The notes beneath the pieces were generated by a model that saw nothing but the letters and a program-made list of their open reading frames with translations, had not been told where the DNA came from and did no database searches. A DNA stretch of 64,000 bases from Protea cynaroides (Eukaryota; Streptophyta; Magnoliopsida; Proteales; Proteaceae): positions 57,010,529-57,074,528 of the forward strand of contig CM053270.1 in assembly GCA_028583415.1 (NCBI GenBank), in the 5' to 3' direction. This document shows, piece by piece, positions 48,548-61,424 of the stretch. The translations under genes and the position numbers were made by a program. The stretch's first letter is position 1. Each line of letters opens with the position of its first letter.

Positions 48548-50290
48548 GAAGGAGTTTGCCAGAGGTAAGCTGCCCCTCCCATCTGTTTGTTTTTTTGTTT
48601 GTTTGTTGCTGCTCCTCATCTCACGATACGTCACTGCCCAACCTCACCAAAGCACCATTGATTGCCACCATACTCATGATCATCTCCCTCTGCTAAAACC
48701 CAGCCATGCATACTTGGCCATGAACTGGGATTTTGTCCTATACATACACCTCATCTTCATCACACTACCCCAGCCCAGTTGTGCAATCCATCAGTCTCCC
48801 ATGCTTGAACTTACACTACAAACCTGCTGCCCATATCTTCAACCCACCTATTTGTGACACCTAACACCCAAGCAAAACCCAACACTTCATTATATGCATC
48901 AACCCTATCACCCGATCACCATACACTGCACCTCCATCCTACCACACTATAGCATCACCCTCTACACAACTATTCAGCTATCATTACAGCCACCTACATG
49001 CAATCTGTCAATACCAACCTCCATCTCCTGCTGTCTACCTACCACTCACACATGCAATCTGTCCATCACGGAATAAACACCTACCATCTCCTTAGCAAGC
49101 CCAACTGATTATCTATACACCTATTCCCTGATTACCTTCATCACTCAACACCTCACGATCCTATTCTACAACACCATTCTGCAGTCCACATGATCTTCCA
49201 TCTATCCACTTATCCCCACACACCTTGACACCTAGCAGCCCCCATATCTGATCACTCAAACCCCTCACTGATCCATCTTAGTCTTGGTCATCAATCTTCC
49301 CATAGTACTCTCCTATCCCCAACAACAATCTCTTACACCACCGAGAACTTGATGTGTTTGAGTTTGATGTGAGTAAAATTGATCTGAGTGGGTTTGAAAT
49401 TTCATGTGGTTAAAATTGATCCGAATATGCTTGGATTTTTTATGAAATTGATTACATTGGCTTAAAATTTTAGGTGATTTATGGACCATTGATTTGGATT
49501 TTGAATGATTAAATTGTGGCCATCTGGTTTGGATCTGATCTTGAGAATTTGATGTGATTAATTGTAACCATTGATCTAAAACATTTTAATGTGAATCTTA
49601 ATATGGTCATTTGATGTTAAGTTATTTCCCATGATTTAATTATGGCCTTTGATCTTGAGCCATCGACTGATAAATCTGATCCACTGGATTTTAGTTGATT
49701 GCTGATTATGTGATGATATGAAATCTGAACCATTAGATTCCATGTTGATATGTCTACCATCTTGATGCTTACATGATTCTTGTTGTTTTGGAATGCTACA
49801 TATGCTTATTGCCATATTTGTCTGGCACATGCTTACTCTCATATTTAGATGCTTACTGCCTTGTTTGGATGCATACTGCTATGTTTGGATTACTACCACT
49901 GCTCTAGTTGAAATGTTTTTATTTTCCATATTTGTCTTGAAAAGAGATAAGTTGAAAAATAGTAATTAGGGTAGAAAACCCTAAAAATAGAAAGAACAAG
50001 TAGGGCAAAATAAACCCTAGAATGGAATGAACAACTAGGGCAAAATAAACCCTAGAATGGAATACAACAATTAGTATAGAAAACCCTAAAAATGGAAAAA
50101 ATAGTAATTAGGGTAGAAAACCCTAAAAATGGAAAGAACAAGTAGGGCAAAATAAACCCTAGAATGGAATGAACAACTAGGGCAAAATAAACCCTAGAAT
50201 GGAATACAACAATTAGGGTAGAAAACCCTAAAAATAGAAAAAATAGTAATTAGGGAAAGTGAAACCCTAAAAATGGAAAGAATAATTAGG
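48548..50290. repeat. 1.7-kb direct duplication, copy 2
   Basis: Starts directly at the end of LTR E and continues past the end of copy 1 into unique sequence. Has additional units of the AAACCCTAAAAATGG array. Confidence 0.92.
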
Positions 50291-50399
50291 GCAAGATAAA
50301 TCCTAGAATAAAGAGAATAATTAGGTTATGAAACCCTAAAAAATGAAAATCACAATGAAAAGGGATAGAAAACCCTAAAAACTTAAAAATGGAAACAAC

Positions 50400-50690
50400 A
50401 AAAATGGTAGGAATTTAGGTCTCATCCCTAGATCCTATTGACAAAAAATAGAAAGAATTTGGTACACATCCTAAATAAAAATGGTTGGAATTTAGGTCTC
50501 ATCCCTAGATCCTATTGATAAAAATAGAAAGAATTTGGTATACATCCCAAATAAAAATGATAAGAATTTAGGTCTCATCCCTAGATCCTATTGACAAAAA
50601 TAGAAAGAATTTGGTACACATCCCAAATAAAAATGGTAGGAATTTAAGTTTCATCCCTAAATCCTATTGACAAAATCCGACTCTCACAAT
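50400..50690. repeat. Tandem repeat of about 75 bp, four copies
   Basis: Unit phrase GGTAGGAATTTAGGTCTCAT then CCCTAGATCCTATTGAC and AGAAAGAATTTGGTACACAT; starts near 50407, 50483, 50557 and 50634. Confidence 0.9.
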
Positions 50691-51612
50691 CATTTTGAAC
50701 TACGTTGTACCTGATTTCTAGGGCACACCCTAGAATACGTAGGAAATTTGGGAATCCCAAATATGGTATAAAGCCACCCATCAACCATCTATTCAGCATA
50801 AACTTCAACTTGAACAAAGAATCTAATTAAAGCACATGCATAAATCACTTCCATAATCTTTAATCACAAAACCCTTTTCGAACTATGTTTTTGGACTTGA
50901 TTTCCAAGATTGGAATACGTAGGCAGTTTGAGATGTCTTACACATCTCAGATTTAATCCAAGACCGAACCATCTTTGGTCCGGTTCACTGTATAATATTG
51001 TACATTACATTTGCTTGTTTATTTGCTTTAAAACATGATTGGTTGAACCCTAGGTTAAAACAACAGCAACTTGGTTTAGGATATCCCCCATAGAACCCTA
51101 GTCATCCAGTTGACCAAGCACAGTCAAAATTAGAGTCTAAGGAAAGTTTAGGAGGCCAATATTGATCGGACGGTTTGGGCGCCTAACACCTTCCCATAAC
51201 CGTACCCTGAATACTTACCCGATCTCTTGCAGACCAAAGAACTGATACATTGGGTCATGAGTCAATAGGAGTCTTACCTTAGGGTGAGGCTACATTTTTA
51301 GAGGTCCTAGACCTTAATCTAGGTGGCGACTTCAACAGAACAATTGATCTTCATCGATACGGATACACTTTCATCCTGAGGAGGATCATCGATTTCCCTT
51401 TGTCCTCACAAATGGATTCTTTTCTTTGGCCACCAGCTATGTAACTAATATATGTACTTGTCCACTGCTATATATTTTATTTAAATGTATGGAATAAGAT
51501 GGATGGATGATATAGATTGTTATGTATATTAAAAAAAAAAAATTTACAGGTTTTCATAGTGTAAGTACCGACCAATGATTCGTTTTCCCTCTCCAGGGAA
51601 GGGGATCTTACA

Positions 51613-51953
51613 AAATATATCTTGAGCCCTTAAAAGAAAGTCTTCCTCTTGAGGAAGGTGTCTGGGGGTTCTAGGTTGTCTTTAACTCACACGCCAAACC
51701 GGGTCTGGTGTGGATGTAGACGTGGACGCGTACCCCTACGTATGTACCTTTTTGGAAGGGAGATGTCTTATACCCTTTGAGGTATAGAGGTGCACTTATA
51801 TGTATAGGGATATGTTTGGTGTCCCTACCCATTCGTATAGGTACCTATCCCTATGTATAAAGATGTTTAATCTGGATCGTTGATCCAATTGCTTCTTAGA
51901 TCAAACAAATCCTGACCGTCCATCCTATGCACACTGCTCTTTGAAATGTCAAT
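51613..51953. other. Non-coding sequence
   Basis: No frame or repeat recognised apart from short echoes of CCCTATGTATA / GGTATAGAGG. Confidence 0.4.
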
Positions 51954-52196
51954 CCTTAATCTTTTGATTTTTTTTGTCCAACTGATTTTCTACTTATAGT
52001 TAATATGTTTTGAAAACATTTTTGGCTTTTATCTTTTGATTTCAAGAGATATAATTTTGTATAACTAGAGAAATCATCAATAAAAGTTAATATAATATAT
52101 TTTTTTACCACCACTTGACTCAAGTGATTTAAAATCAGCAATGTCACTATGAATTAACTCTAAAAGGCTACTTTTCTTTTCAACAAATTTATGGGG
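51954..52196 (-). pseudogene. Ty1/copia integrase fragment
   Basis: Minus strand reads VEKKSSLLELIHSDIADFKS, then FIDDFSSYTKLYLLKSKDKS, the catalytic core of copia integrase, ending in a stop. The two parts are joined by a frameshift near 52085. The rest of the element is absent; it was cut at 52197 by LTR fragment H. Confidence 0.85.
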
Positions 52197-53002
52197 TGTC
52201 ACCCCAATTTTGGCTGAACCAGAAATGTGAGTAAACTTCCAATAAACCAACAATTCATAGTAGGATCTCAATAAGGCCGTGTCGGCACACAAACCATTGC
52301 ACGCTAATCATAGTCAGAATAATAACATAAATGAACTGAGTTTCTATTGATAAATAAATAATTATCTAGATTATTTGAAATACCAAAACGTAAATATAAT
52401 CTATTACAATGTTTATAACTCAACAAAAAGTAAGAATACAAGTAACTCCTAGAGGTACACGTAGAAGTGACACTCGCATGACTCGTCATGCTCATTGCTT
52501 CCTGCTTGCACATCCAGAGCTGCAAAGCTTCCATACATTAGAGCATCCACGAAATCTTTCATAGTATAACCTGCATCGACATCTAAAACATGTATATATA
52601 CAAGGGTGAACTCACAACTTAGGTCAGTAAGAAAATCAAATAATGCAACAAGCAATATGCATGAGATAACATTCAACATTTGGGTTTGGTATAACTTGCA
52701 AAGTACTATGGTAAGGTTAGGTTACAACCACACTACCTCCATGCACAAGAGTGTGAGCAAGCCCAATGAATCACAAACCGTTGTGGCCCCACATCACTCA
52801 CTCTAGTATAGAGATAGGGCTCGAGTCTAGTGGTCAGGCTGAACCACAATATCACATCCTTCCCCTGATTCCCTACATTGCACCAATACCTATACCCATA
52901 TTAGCGAGGGTTTACAAGTGGGTTTGTCACTAACCAATCCTACATGTCATCAGAGTATTCAAAGCCCTATCCCAGCACAGCTCCCTACGAAATAGAGATA
53001 GG
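52197..53002 (-). repeat. Chromovirus LTR fragment H
   Basis: Begins TGTCACCCCAATTTTGGCTG on the plus strand and follows the F-type LTR (including the Cys-rich tail frame at 52449-52610). It is broken at 53002 by the LTR of element B. Confidence 0.8.
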
Positions 53003-55335
53003 TGTCACACCCCAATTCTGAACCAACTAAAATGGTGTGATGAACCGTCTATGATCCAACGGTTCAACCAGGATCTCGAATAGGCCGTGTCCCTTTGCTT
53101 AAACCATATACATCCACAACCATAATAAGAGTAAATAAACAATAGCAGAAGTCTTTAATATTAATGAACTGAGTATCTAACAGTGATAACATAAATAAAG
53201 TATCCAATTATCTCCAAAAGACTAAGACATAAAATAAAATAAATTAATAAATTACATCTTCTAAATAATCCAACAAATAATATAATCAAAGACGCATGAG
53301 TTGCACTCGCAAGACGAATCATGTGACTCCGTCATAGCTTCTGCATCCATCGCCGCAACATACCCGTACATTGGAGCATTCATATAATCTTCTACTGTAG
53401 GACCTGCATCATCAACTAAAAATATTCGACGTCGAAAGGGTGAGCACACATCATGGCTCAGTGAGCAAACAAAACAATGCAACATACATACGCATGCATT
53501 CAATTCATATCTTTGGTTTGATTCATAAGTTTGCAATGTGCAATAGAAAGGATTGGTGGCCACCGCAGCTCTATACACGAGTGTGTAAAGTCGCCCAATA
53601 GATCAAACACCATTGTCGTCCCACATGCCCCCATCATGGAATAAAGATAGAGCTAAAGTGTCCGGATCAAACACCGCATAACACTTCCCCTGATGCCCTA
53701 CCCATACCAACACGTAAGCCCCTATTGGTGAGGGCTTGCAAACTGGGCTCGCAACTAACCAGTCCTAATGTCAAATAGTGTATCCAAGGCCACACCCCAG
53801 CATCCCTCAATACGTCCATAGAGATAGAGCTAAGGCCCCTCCGACAGAGTCAGAGACTACACGGTCCGAGACCACCCCCCCTGATACCATATGACGTAAT
53901 AGTTCTGCTAAGATAATAGTAATACGACGATGTCAGTGGACAAGACTTGAGTAGAGATAGAGCTAGAGTTTGGTGACCAGGATGAACCACAGTGTCACGT
54001 CCTCCCCTTGATGCCCCATTGCATCAAATACACTAACCACACACATACATTCACATGTCTATTCCTAGCATCATCATCAACATCATGTTATAAATAAACG
54101 GAATTAAATATGCATGAGCAGTAATAACAGGAATATTGGATGACATATGAAATGCACATTACAAGCATACAAGCATAGAATCATTCATGGCATTGGACTC
54201 AATAAATAAAAATAATTTATTATTAGTCAATTAATTTAGGTCTTGTTCCCTCACCTTTGGTTGATAGTAGATCCTCGTTCAAGCTTTGTAATTCACTTTT
54301 AAACCACTTGGAAACCTAACAAATTTGTAAATTTTAAATTAAAATTAATTTCCATGAGTTTAGACTAACAGAAACTGAAGGGTCGCAGGTGTGGCAGCGC
54401 CTCTGGTCTCCGTTTCTGCGACCACAGGGCATGGGGTTGCAGGGTGTGGTCGGACATACTCCGACCACACGTGCGACCACACCCTCCCTGGTAACTTCCC
54501 GAGGGCATGTGGTCGGGCATGTGTGTCTCGTGTGGTCGCACATCATGCGACCACACGTGCAACCACACGTGTGATGGTCAACCTTTCACTCTCAATTCCA
54601 ATCCTCCATGTTTGGATTCCTTGGCCTATCGTCATGGTCCTTCCTACAATTGTTCTATGGCTCAAAACTATTACTTTATATACCATCCTTTGTTCACATA
54701 ATTTTTTCCATGGATTCTCTTGGAATTTATCATAGATGGATGGTTTGGGTTTCTCCTAAATCTTATCTTCTTCATAAACTATTCTAGGCTCTCAATTTAT
54801 CATGGGGAATATGTTCTTACCTTAAGCTTGCTGAAGATTCAGAGTTTTCTTTGAATTTTCTTCCTCCATAGTCTTCCTCTTCAATTTTCCTTCTCTTCCT
54901 TTTCTTTTCTTTCTCTCACTTTCAGTAAGAGTTCTAAAAGGGTAAAAGAGGCTAAGGGACGTCCTATTTATACAGGAAAACCCTCCATAATATGCCCTAA
55001 TGAGTTTAGGAAAGACCCCCTTTGGATTAGGAAGGTTTCTTAATTTTTGGTTCTGACTGGGTTCCGTGTGGTCGGAAGTGGGGTCACAGAATCCGTCAAC
55101 CACACCTTTTGAAATGTCCGACCACACGACCAAAATTCATGTAGTTGGACTATTTTGAGGTGTGGTCGGTCACACCTGTTTAGGTATGCGACCACACACT
55201 CATAATTGACTGTTTTTGAGTTGATTTCATACCTGGTCTTATGGTTTCTTCACGCACTTGGTCCACTTGGCTCGACCATGATAGGAAGACCTGATACAAG
55301 GTGGTAAGACCGGTTAGTTCGATACGGGTCTTACA
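53003..55335 (-). repeat. 3' LTR of chromovirus B
   Basis: TGTCACACCCC to GGTCTTACA on the plus strand, 2,333 bp, with purine tract (AAGAAGGGGGAAT, minus) next to it. TATA box TATAAATA (minus, 54965-54972). CGACCACAC-type blocks at about 54375-54570 (U5) and 55060-55200 (U3). Confidence 0.9.
53261..53578 (-). other. LTR-internal reading frame (copy B)
   Basis: A 105-codon frame (MYRAAVATNPFYCTLQTYES ... SCECNSCVFDYIICWII). It has the shared tail, but the usual stop after CVFD is changed and the frame runs seven codons further. Confidence 0.35.
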
Positions 55336-55358
55336 ATTCCCCCTTCTTATTAGAAATT

Positions 55359-56875
55359 TCATCCTCCAAATTTGCACATACCTTTCGAGTTGAAAAGGTG
55401 AGGATATTGCTTTCGCATAGCATTCTCTTCTTCCCATGTGATCTCTTCTATATCTTTGCTCCTCCAGGTGATCTTAACATAATAAATGTCACGATTGCGT
55501 AGACGTTGAACCTTTCGATTGGTGATTTCAGTTGGTGCTACTTCGAATGTCAAATCATCAGTTAGACCCGGTGGATCCGCTGTTAAAACGTGTGTTGGAT
55601 CTCTAACGTACTTCTTCAGTAATGAGATATGAAATACATCATGCACACTTGACATAGATGGGGGTAGTGCTAACTGATATGCCACTTTTTCACGTTTAGC
55701 TAGAATCTCATATGGCCCGACATATCTCGGACTTAGCTTCCCTTTCTGTCTGAATCGTTTTAAACCTCGCATAGGTGATACTTTCAAGAATACCTTATCA
55801 CCTACAACAAATTCAAGGTCTCGACGTCGGGTATCTGCATATTGTTTCTGACGATTCTGAGCCATTCTAACTCTTTCCTTGATAATGTCAACTACTCAAA
55901 AATTCTCTTCAACAAACTCTAGTCCAACGATACTCCGTTCTCTAACTTCATTCCAAAACAAAGGAGTTCGACACTTCCTACCATACAGTGCTTCATAGGG
56001 TGACATATGTATAGTAGCCTGATAAATGTTGTTATAGGCGAACTCAATCAATGGTAGTTTCTCATTTCATGAGCCTTTGAAATCAGTAACACAGGCTCGA
56101 AGCATATCTTCTAAAATCTGAATGGTATGCTCCGACTGTCCGTCTGTCTGAGGATGGAATGCAGTACTGAATTTCAGCGTTGTACCCATAGCCTTCTGTA
56201 ATCCTTTCCAAAACTTTGAGGTAAAGCGTGGGTCTCTATCGGACACAATGCTTTCAGGTACACCATGCAATCTGACAATATTATCCACATATAGCTTGGC
56301 TAAGCTCTCCAGGGTATACTATGGTCGTATAGCTATGAAGCGAGCTATTTTAGTCAAACGATCTATAATCACTCAGACCACGTAAACTACTCGGGGAGTC
56401 AATGGTAACCCGGTGACGAAGTCCATAGTAATGCAGTCCCATTTCCATGCTGGTTCTGGCAGTGGCTGCAACAATCCTGCAGGTCTTTGTCATTTAGCCT
56501 TTACCCTCTGATTATTTAGGCATTAAGACACAAATTTAGCTACATCTGCTTTCATTTCTCTCCACCAATATAATTTCTTCAAATCATGATACATCTTTAT
56601 ACTTCCAAGATGTACCGAATAAGCGGTGGTGTGAGCTTCCTTCATTAGTCGGTGCCTAATGTCCAAGTTTTCCATTTCAGGAACACATACTCTTCCTTTG
56701 CACTTCAATACCTTTTCAACGTCTAAGGTGGACTCAAGAATAGTCCTACCTTTTTCAATGTCTTCTTGCACCGTTCTTAGATAAGGGTCTGATTTAATGG
56801 CGACTTTCACTTCATCTAATAGATCAGGTACAATCTTCAATGTTGCGAACATATTTGAAAACCGATGAATAAACC
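55359..56875 (-). pseudogene. Chromovirus B pol, integrase and chromodomain
   Basis: Downstream half of a Ty3/gypsy polyprotein. It has the zinc-binding region (SVHLGSIKMYHDLKKLYWW), core (HGVPESIVSDRDPRFTSKFW, HPQTDGQSEH), the C-terminal domain GDKVFLKVSPMRGLKRF and chromodomain EEITWEEENAMRKQYPHLF. Stops and shifts near 56525, 56320 and 56060 break it. It begins abruptly at 56875, where the 5' LTR of element C is inserted. The upstream part of the same pol resumes at 63501. Confidence 0.9.
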
Positions 56876-59194
56876 TGTAAGACCCGTGTCAAACTAACCC
56901 GGTCTTACCACCTTGAACCAGGTCTACCCATCATGGTCGAGTTAAATGGACCAAGGGTGTGAAGGAGAGCGAGATCCCAGGTATCAAATCGACCCAAAAA
57001 CACTTAAAATAGAGGAAGGGTCGCATACCCAGCTAAACAGGGTCGACCCTCCCAAATCAGAAACCCAGACCCTTAAAAGTTGGGAGAGGGTCGGACAGTG
57101 TCAGACCACAGAGTCGACGGGATCATCGACCCTCTCATCGACCCTCACTTACTGCCGAAACTGAAATTAGGAAATTTCCTAATTTTCGATTGGGATTCTT
57201 TCCAAATCTCAATTGGACTATTATAGGACATTCCTACTCTATTTAAAGGACGTCCCTAAGCCACTTTCACTCCTTTCACAACCCTAATTGAATTGAGAGG
57301 AAGAGAGAGGAAGGAAAAGAGGAAGAAATGACGCAAGGAAGAAGACTTAGCAAAAAGGAGAAGAATTTCCAGAGAAAAGTAATCTTCTCAGGTATGGATA
57401 CTAATTCCATGAGTTTCTACAGACCTTAGGTTAGATATGGTTGAGTGTAGGATTTCGGAGAAACCCAAACCATCCATTCATGGTGAGGTTTTCATGGAAA
57501 ATCCGAGGATAATGCATGAAAGCCATCTAGGAGGATGAATCATGGTTTCAGACCATGGAATGAATGTTTAATGGAATGTGGAAGCAAGCCATAGGACCCC
57601 AAACACGAAGAATGAATTAAAAAGTGGAAATTGGACCAGAGTGCACGAGGGTCGCACACGTGGTCGATAGACCCATCGACCCTAGGCACCCGACCATCGA
57701 CCCTCAGCATTCGGGAAGTTCAGACAGAGGGTAGGGTCGATAGACCCATCGACCCTATGTATCCTGAGCATCGACCCTCTGATCGACCCTCAGTTAACAG
57801 CATGATTTTTTAATTCGGAATTAATTCTAATTAAATTCTATCGACTTTGTTAGGTTTGCTAGCATTATAATAACACTGTAGTGGTGATTTTAAAGCTTGG
57901 AAAAGTATCTTATAGCAAACTAAGGTGAGAAACCTTAACTCCAAACTAAATCGGTTAATAATAAACTGTTTTCTAATTCTTGAGTCCTATGCCATGTTTG
58001 ATTCTATGCTAATATGTTTGTAATGTGCATACAGCATGCCATCCAATATTTCTATTATTTGTTCATGCATATTTACTTTATTGTTTATAACATGGTGATG
58101 ATGATGATGATAGGAATATGCATGTGCTTGTATGTGTGTGGTTGATGTACTTGATGCGAGCGAGTATCAGGGGAGGTGTGATGAGAACGTCAATAAACGT
58201 TAACCTTTGGCGGGTCTCAGAACTTTAGCTCTATCTCTAACTCAAGTCTTGTGCATTGACATCGTCGTATCGCCATTACCTTAGCAAAACTATTATGTCG
58301 TAGGGTATCAGGGGAGGTGGTCTTGGCCCTTGTAGTCTCTGACTCTACCGGGGGGCCTTAGCTCTATCTCTATGGACATTCTGAGGGATGCTGGGGTGAG
58401 GCCTTGGATACACTTGTTTTGCATTAGGATTGGTTAGTAGCGAGCCCGGTTTGCAAGCCCTCGCTACACGGGGCTTACGTGTTGGTATAGCATTATATAG
58501 CAATAAACGTTAACCTTTGTTGTATAATGTTATGGTAGGGTGGATGGGGACGACGATAAACGTTAACCTTCGGGCGGACTTCCACACCCTGTGTATAGAG
58601 GCGGTGTCAATAAACGTTAACCTTTGACCACCCAACCTTTCTATTGCGCATTGCAAACTATAAACCAGACCAAAGAGATAAATGAATGTGCATGCATATG
58701 TAATGTTGCATTGTTTTGGCTACTCAATGAGCCGTGTTGTGTGCTCACCCCCCTCGATGTCGAATATTTTTAGTTGATGATGCAGGTTACACGGTTGAAG
58801 ACTACATGAATGCTTCTACGCACGAGACGGTAGCGGCAATGGACGCCGGAGTCGAAGATGATACACACGACTCCTCTTGCGAGTGCAACTCGTGTGTATT
58901 TGACTAGATATTTTTATAGGTTTCTTTATTGGATTTATAAGACATGTATTTGGTATTTAAATATTTATGTCTCAGTTAAACACAGAATAATTTGCTATTA
59001 TTTATGGATATTATTTTAGTTCTCAGTTCATTTATTTATAAAACTTCCGCTATTGTGTATTTACTCTGATTATGATGGTGAGTGTACGAAGGTTCAGGTA
59101 ACGCGGGGATAGCCTATTTGAGATCCAGGTTGAACCGTTGGTTATTTAGCGGTTCATCACACCATTCTGAAATGTGCGGAATTGGGGTGTGACA
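56876..59194 (+). repeat. 5' LTR of chromovirus C
   Basis: 2,319 bp, TGTAAGAC to GGGGTGTGACA. CGACCCTC-type blocks at 57003-57160 (U3) and 57645-57800 (U5). Splice-donor-like CTCAG/GTATGG at 57392. U5 has four copies of ATAAACGTTAACCTT (58193, about 58503, 58556 and 58610). Weak TATA (CTATTTAAAGG) near 57238. Confidence 0.9.
58786..58907 (+). other. LTR Cys-rich tail frame (copy C)
   Basis: After GATGATGCAG/GT the frame reads YTVEDYMNASTHETVAAMD ... THDSSCECNSCVFD, stop TAG 58905. The upstream half of the 98-codon frame of A is not preserved here; only this tail is. Confidence 0.38.
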
Positions 59195-59197
59195 ACT

Positions 59198-59209
59198 TGG
59201 TATCAGAGC
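59198..59209 (+). promoter_or_regulatory. Primer binding site of chromovirus C
   Basis: TGGTATCAGAGC, three bases after the LTR; initiator tRNA-Met. Confidence 0.92.
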
Positions 59210-59504
59210 ATCTCAGGCCTTGCCCGCTGAACTATCATACATTCACAGCAATAGTGAACTGAAATAGGATGAAATAAAAACAGTAATATTAACACATTAT
59301 AAGCACAAGTGATGTTCAGACCAAATTTAAAAAGAGAATAATACATCTATTAAAAGGAGAAACAAGTTGACATACAATGAGAGCGAAACAAAGTGTAAAT
59401 ATATATCTAAAGCGAGTACAGTCCACAAACCGTGCATGTTACTCAAGTACGGGAAAAACAAAAAGTACAATCGGGAAGCGGGAGGCGAAGGAGGAGGTGG
59501 AGCC

Positions 59505-60823
59505 TCACGATCTCTCGTCGTAGTCCTCGGCATAGACTCTAGTCAACCGGGCTATCCGAGTCCGGGTCGTCTGTAGACTAGGCTTGTGAGATCGGCTACT
59601 CTCTCCGTCAATCGCACACCTTGGATCTCCATGAGCTCACCTATCCGGCGCGTCGGATGTGTGCCGAGCAGCCAACAGCTCATCCACTCTCATGCGCCGA
59701 GCATCTAGCAACTCCTCCATCCTCGGGTCCGATCTGCGCTGAGTCTCTCCGATCTCGCACAACATCTCCATCATATCGGAAGACGGATCCGAAGGACCAG
59801 CCTCATGAGAAGGACCGGTCTCAGTACAGAATCCGCCGCATGCGGCAGTATCAACTCCAGCCGCATGTGTAGGTGAAGGCGGGGGGTATCGCGTCGGCGT
59901 CCATGTACATACGATCATCATCGTCGACGGGATCCACCTGAGCTCTAGCAACAGCCGCAGCCTCAGCATCAGCCACCTCAACCCGAGTGTGAGGCGCACC
60001 ATTGCGTTCCTCTCATCATCGCTAACCTGAGCGTCTCGAAGTCCCATCTTGCATATAGCTTCCCAATCTAGAGGCGACGAGAAGGTCTTCTCCTGAATCT
60101 TCTCATCAACTAGGTCAACCCCCGCACGAATCAACGGTGTGGTGATCATACATCCATAGGGTAGATTACCCCTATGACCGGGACAATGTAGCACCGATCA
60201 TCGTCCGCATGATGATGTAAGGAAGACAGATGGGCTGATGAGTGCATATCTTGTAGATCAAAACCCGGGTCAGCCGAGACACCCTCTCATAATGCCCACT
60301 CTACGGGATCGGGTTGTCTTTGAATGATCCTGACGGAACACCCGTGGAGCTGGACGCAAGTAGCACGCCCTCATCCGCCTGATCGGGCTGTAATGCTTCC
60401 GACTCTCAATCTTGGCCCACAACCACGTCTCAATAAAGTCGTGCTCACCCGGTGCACAGTACACCATAGGACCATCATAAGGATCGGCCAGCTACCGATA
60501 ATCAAAGGAAATCTGCACCCCCTTGACGTAGCTAGTGATGCGCAACTCCTGACCAAGCTCCACATCGTTGTGGTTTCCCACAATCTGAAGGTTCTGATGA
60601 ACCGGCGCACTAACTCGGACGTGTGCACGCATCGTATGTGATGACAGAGAGCCACCCCATATCACCAAAAGCTCTCTTTACATTGAACAAGGCTAGCTCG
60701 GCCCGGGTTCACCATACGACCCCCTTCCACTTTCTTGCCGTATAGTAGGCATACTTGTGCCTCGGCTTCATTGGAGCGGAAGCGAAGTGGATCACGAACC
60801 CTGGGTACTTTGGTACGAACCAT
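59505..60823 (-). pseudogene. Antisense leader gene of chromovirus C (diverged copy of the F gene)
   Basis: On the minus strand the ATG at 60823 follows a splice acceptor (CTGCAG, 60829). It opens MVRTKVPRVRDPLRFRSNEA, matching the QWFRSEAAQARF region of the F protein. Further matches in shifting frames are AFGDMGWLSVITYDACTRPS and RITSYVKGVQISFDYR (F: RISSFVKGVHISFDTHQ), VYCAPG, and near the end LCEIGETQRR and YAEDYDERS with a stop at 59505. Span (1,319 bp) and order equal those of F (1,275 bp). Several frameshifts make it inactive. The shared gene in two diverged elements shows it is a family trait, not a chance frame. Confidence 0.7.
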
Positions 60824-60828
60824 AGTAT

Positions 60829-61269
60829 CTGCAGATAAGAAAGAAAAAAAAACAAGGAGTTAATAGGATAAAAATTTAAAAATTGGGCATTATAACGACG
60901 TAAGTTGGTCAAAAGCCTCACTTTTCACCCATACAAGTGGGCAGGAGGACCTACATAATTTCCAACACATCATACAACAGTTAAACAGAAGGAAATTTTA
61001 ACTAACAAGGTCCAATTTGAAGAAATTGCAAGAAATCGAAAAATTTTGACAAATTAGGGCAAAAAGAGAAAAATCTAAGTTTCTCGATAACCAAGCGATG
61101 AAACTCAAAAATTTTTTAGGGCTTTCGTTTCTCAAGACACCAACAACAAAAGCCCCCAATAAAAATTGAATTTTTATGGTTGGAAAAAGTTTAATTTGAA
61201 AAATACAAGTTAAATGGGCAAAAACCTAGGAATGAGAACCTAAAAACAAGTAAAAATGGGAAAGCATAC
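60829..61269 (-). other. Leader intron of the antisense gene (C)
   Basis: Donor CCACAG/GTATGC (61270/61269) and acceptor TTATCTGCAG (60829), 441 bp. The F intron is 442 bp and at the same place relative to the ATG. Confidence 0.6.
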
Positions 61270-61424
61270 CTGTGGGGATGAAGTGGATGTCGAAACTCGG
61301 ACTATAATCGATCCACAATAGTGAAGTAGCATTGTAGCAACTCGGAGAGAAGAGGTGAGTCGAAACGGGAGGGAGATAATAGAAAATGACCCAAAATCAG
61401 ACTTTAAAAATCTGATTTTTGGTC

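Noticed and set aside
45700..50340. AAACCCTAAAAATGG arrays as interstitial telomere repeats
   Set aside because: Plant telomere repeat is TTTAGGG/CCCTAAA in 7-bp units; here the period is far longer and the word appears once per unit.
54334..54735. Overlapping frames rich in Arg, Thr and His near 54.4 kb
   Set aside because: They are translations of the CGACCACAC motif block in the U5 of LTR B, in several frames at once.
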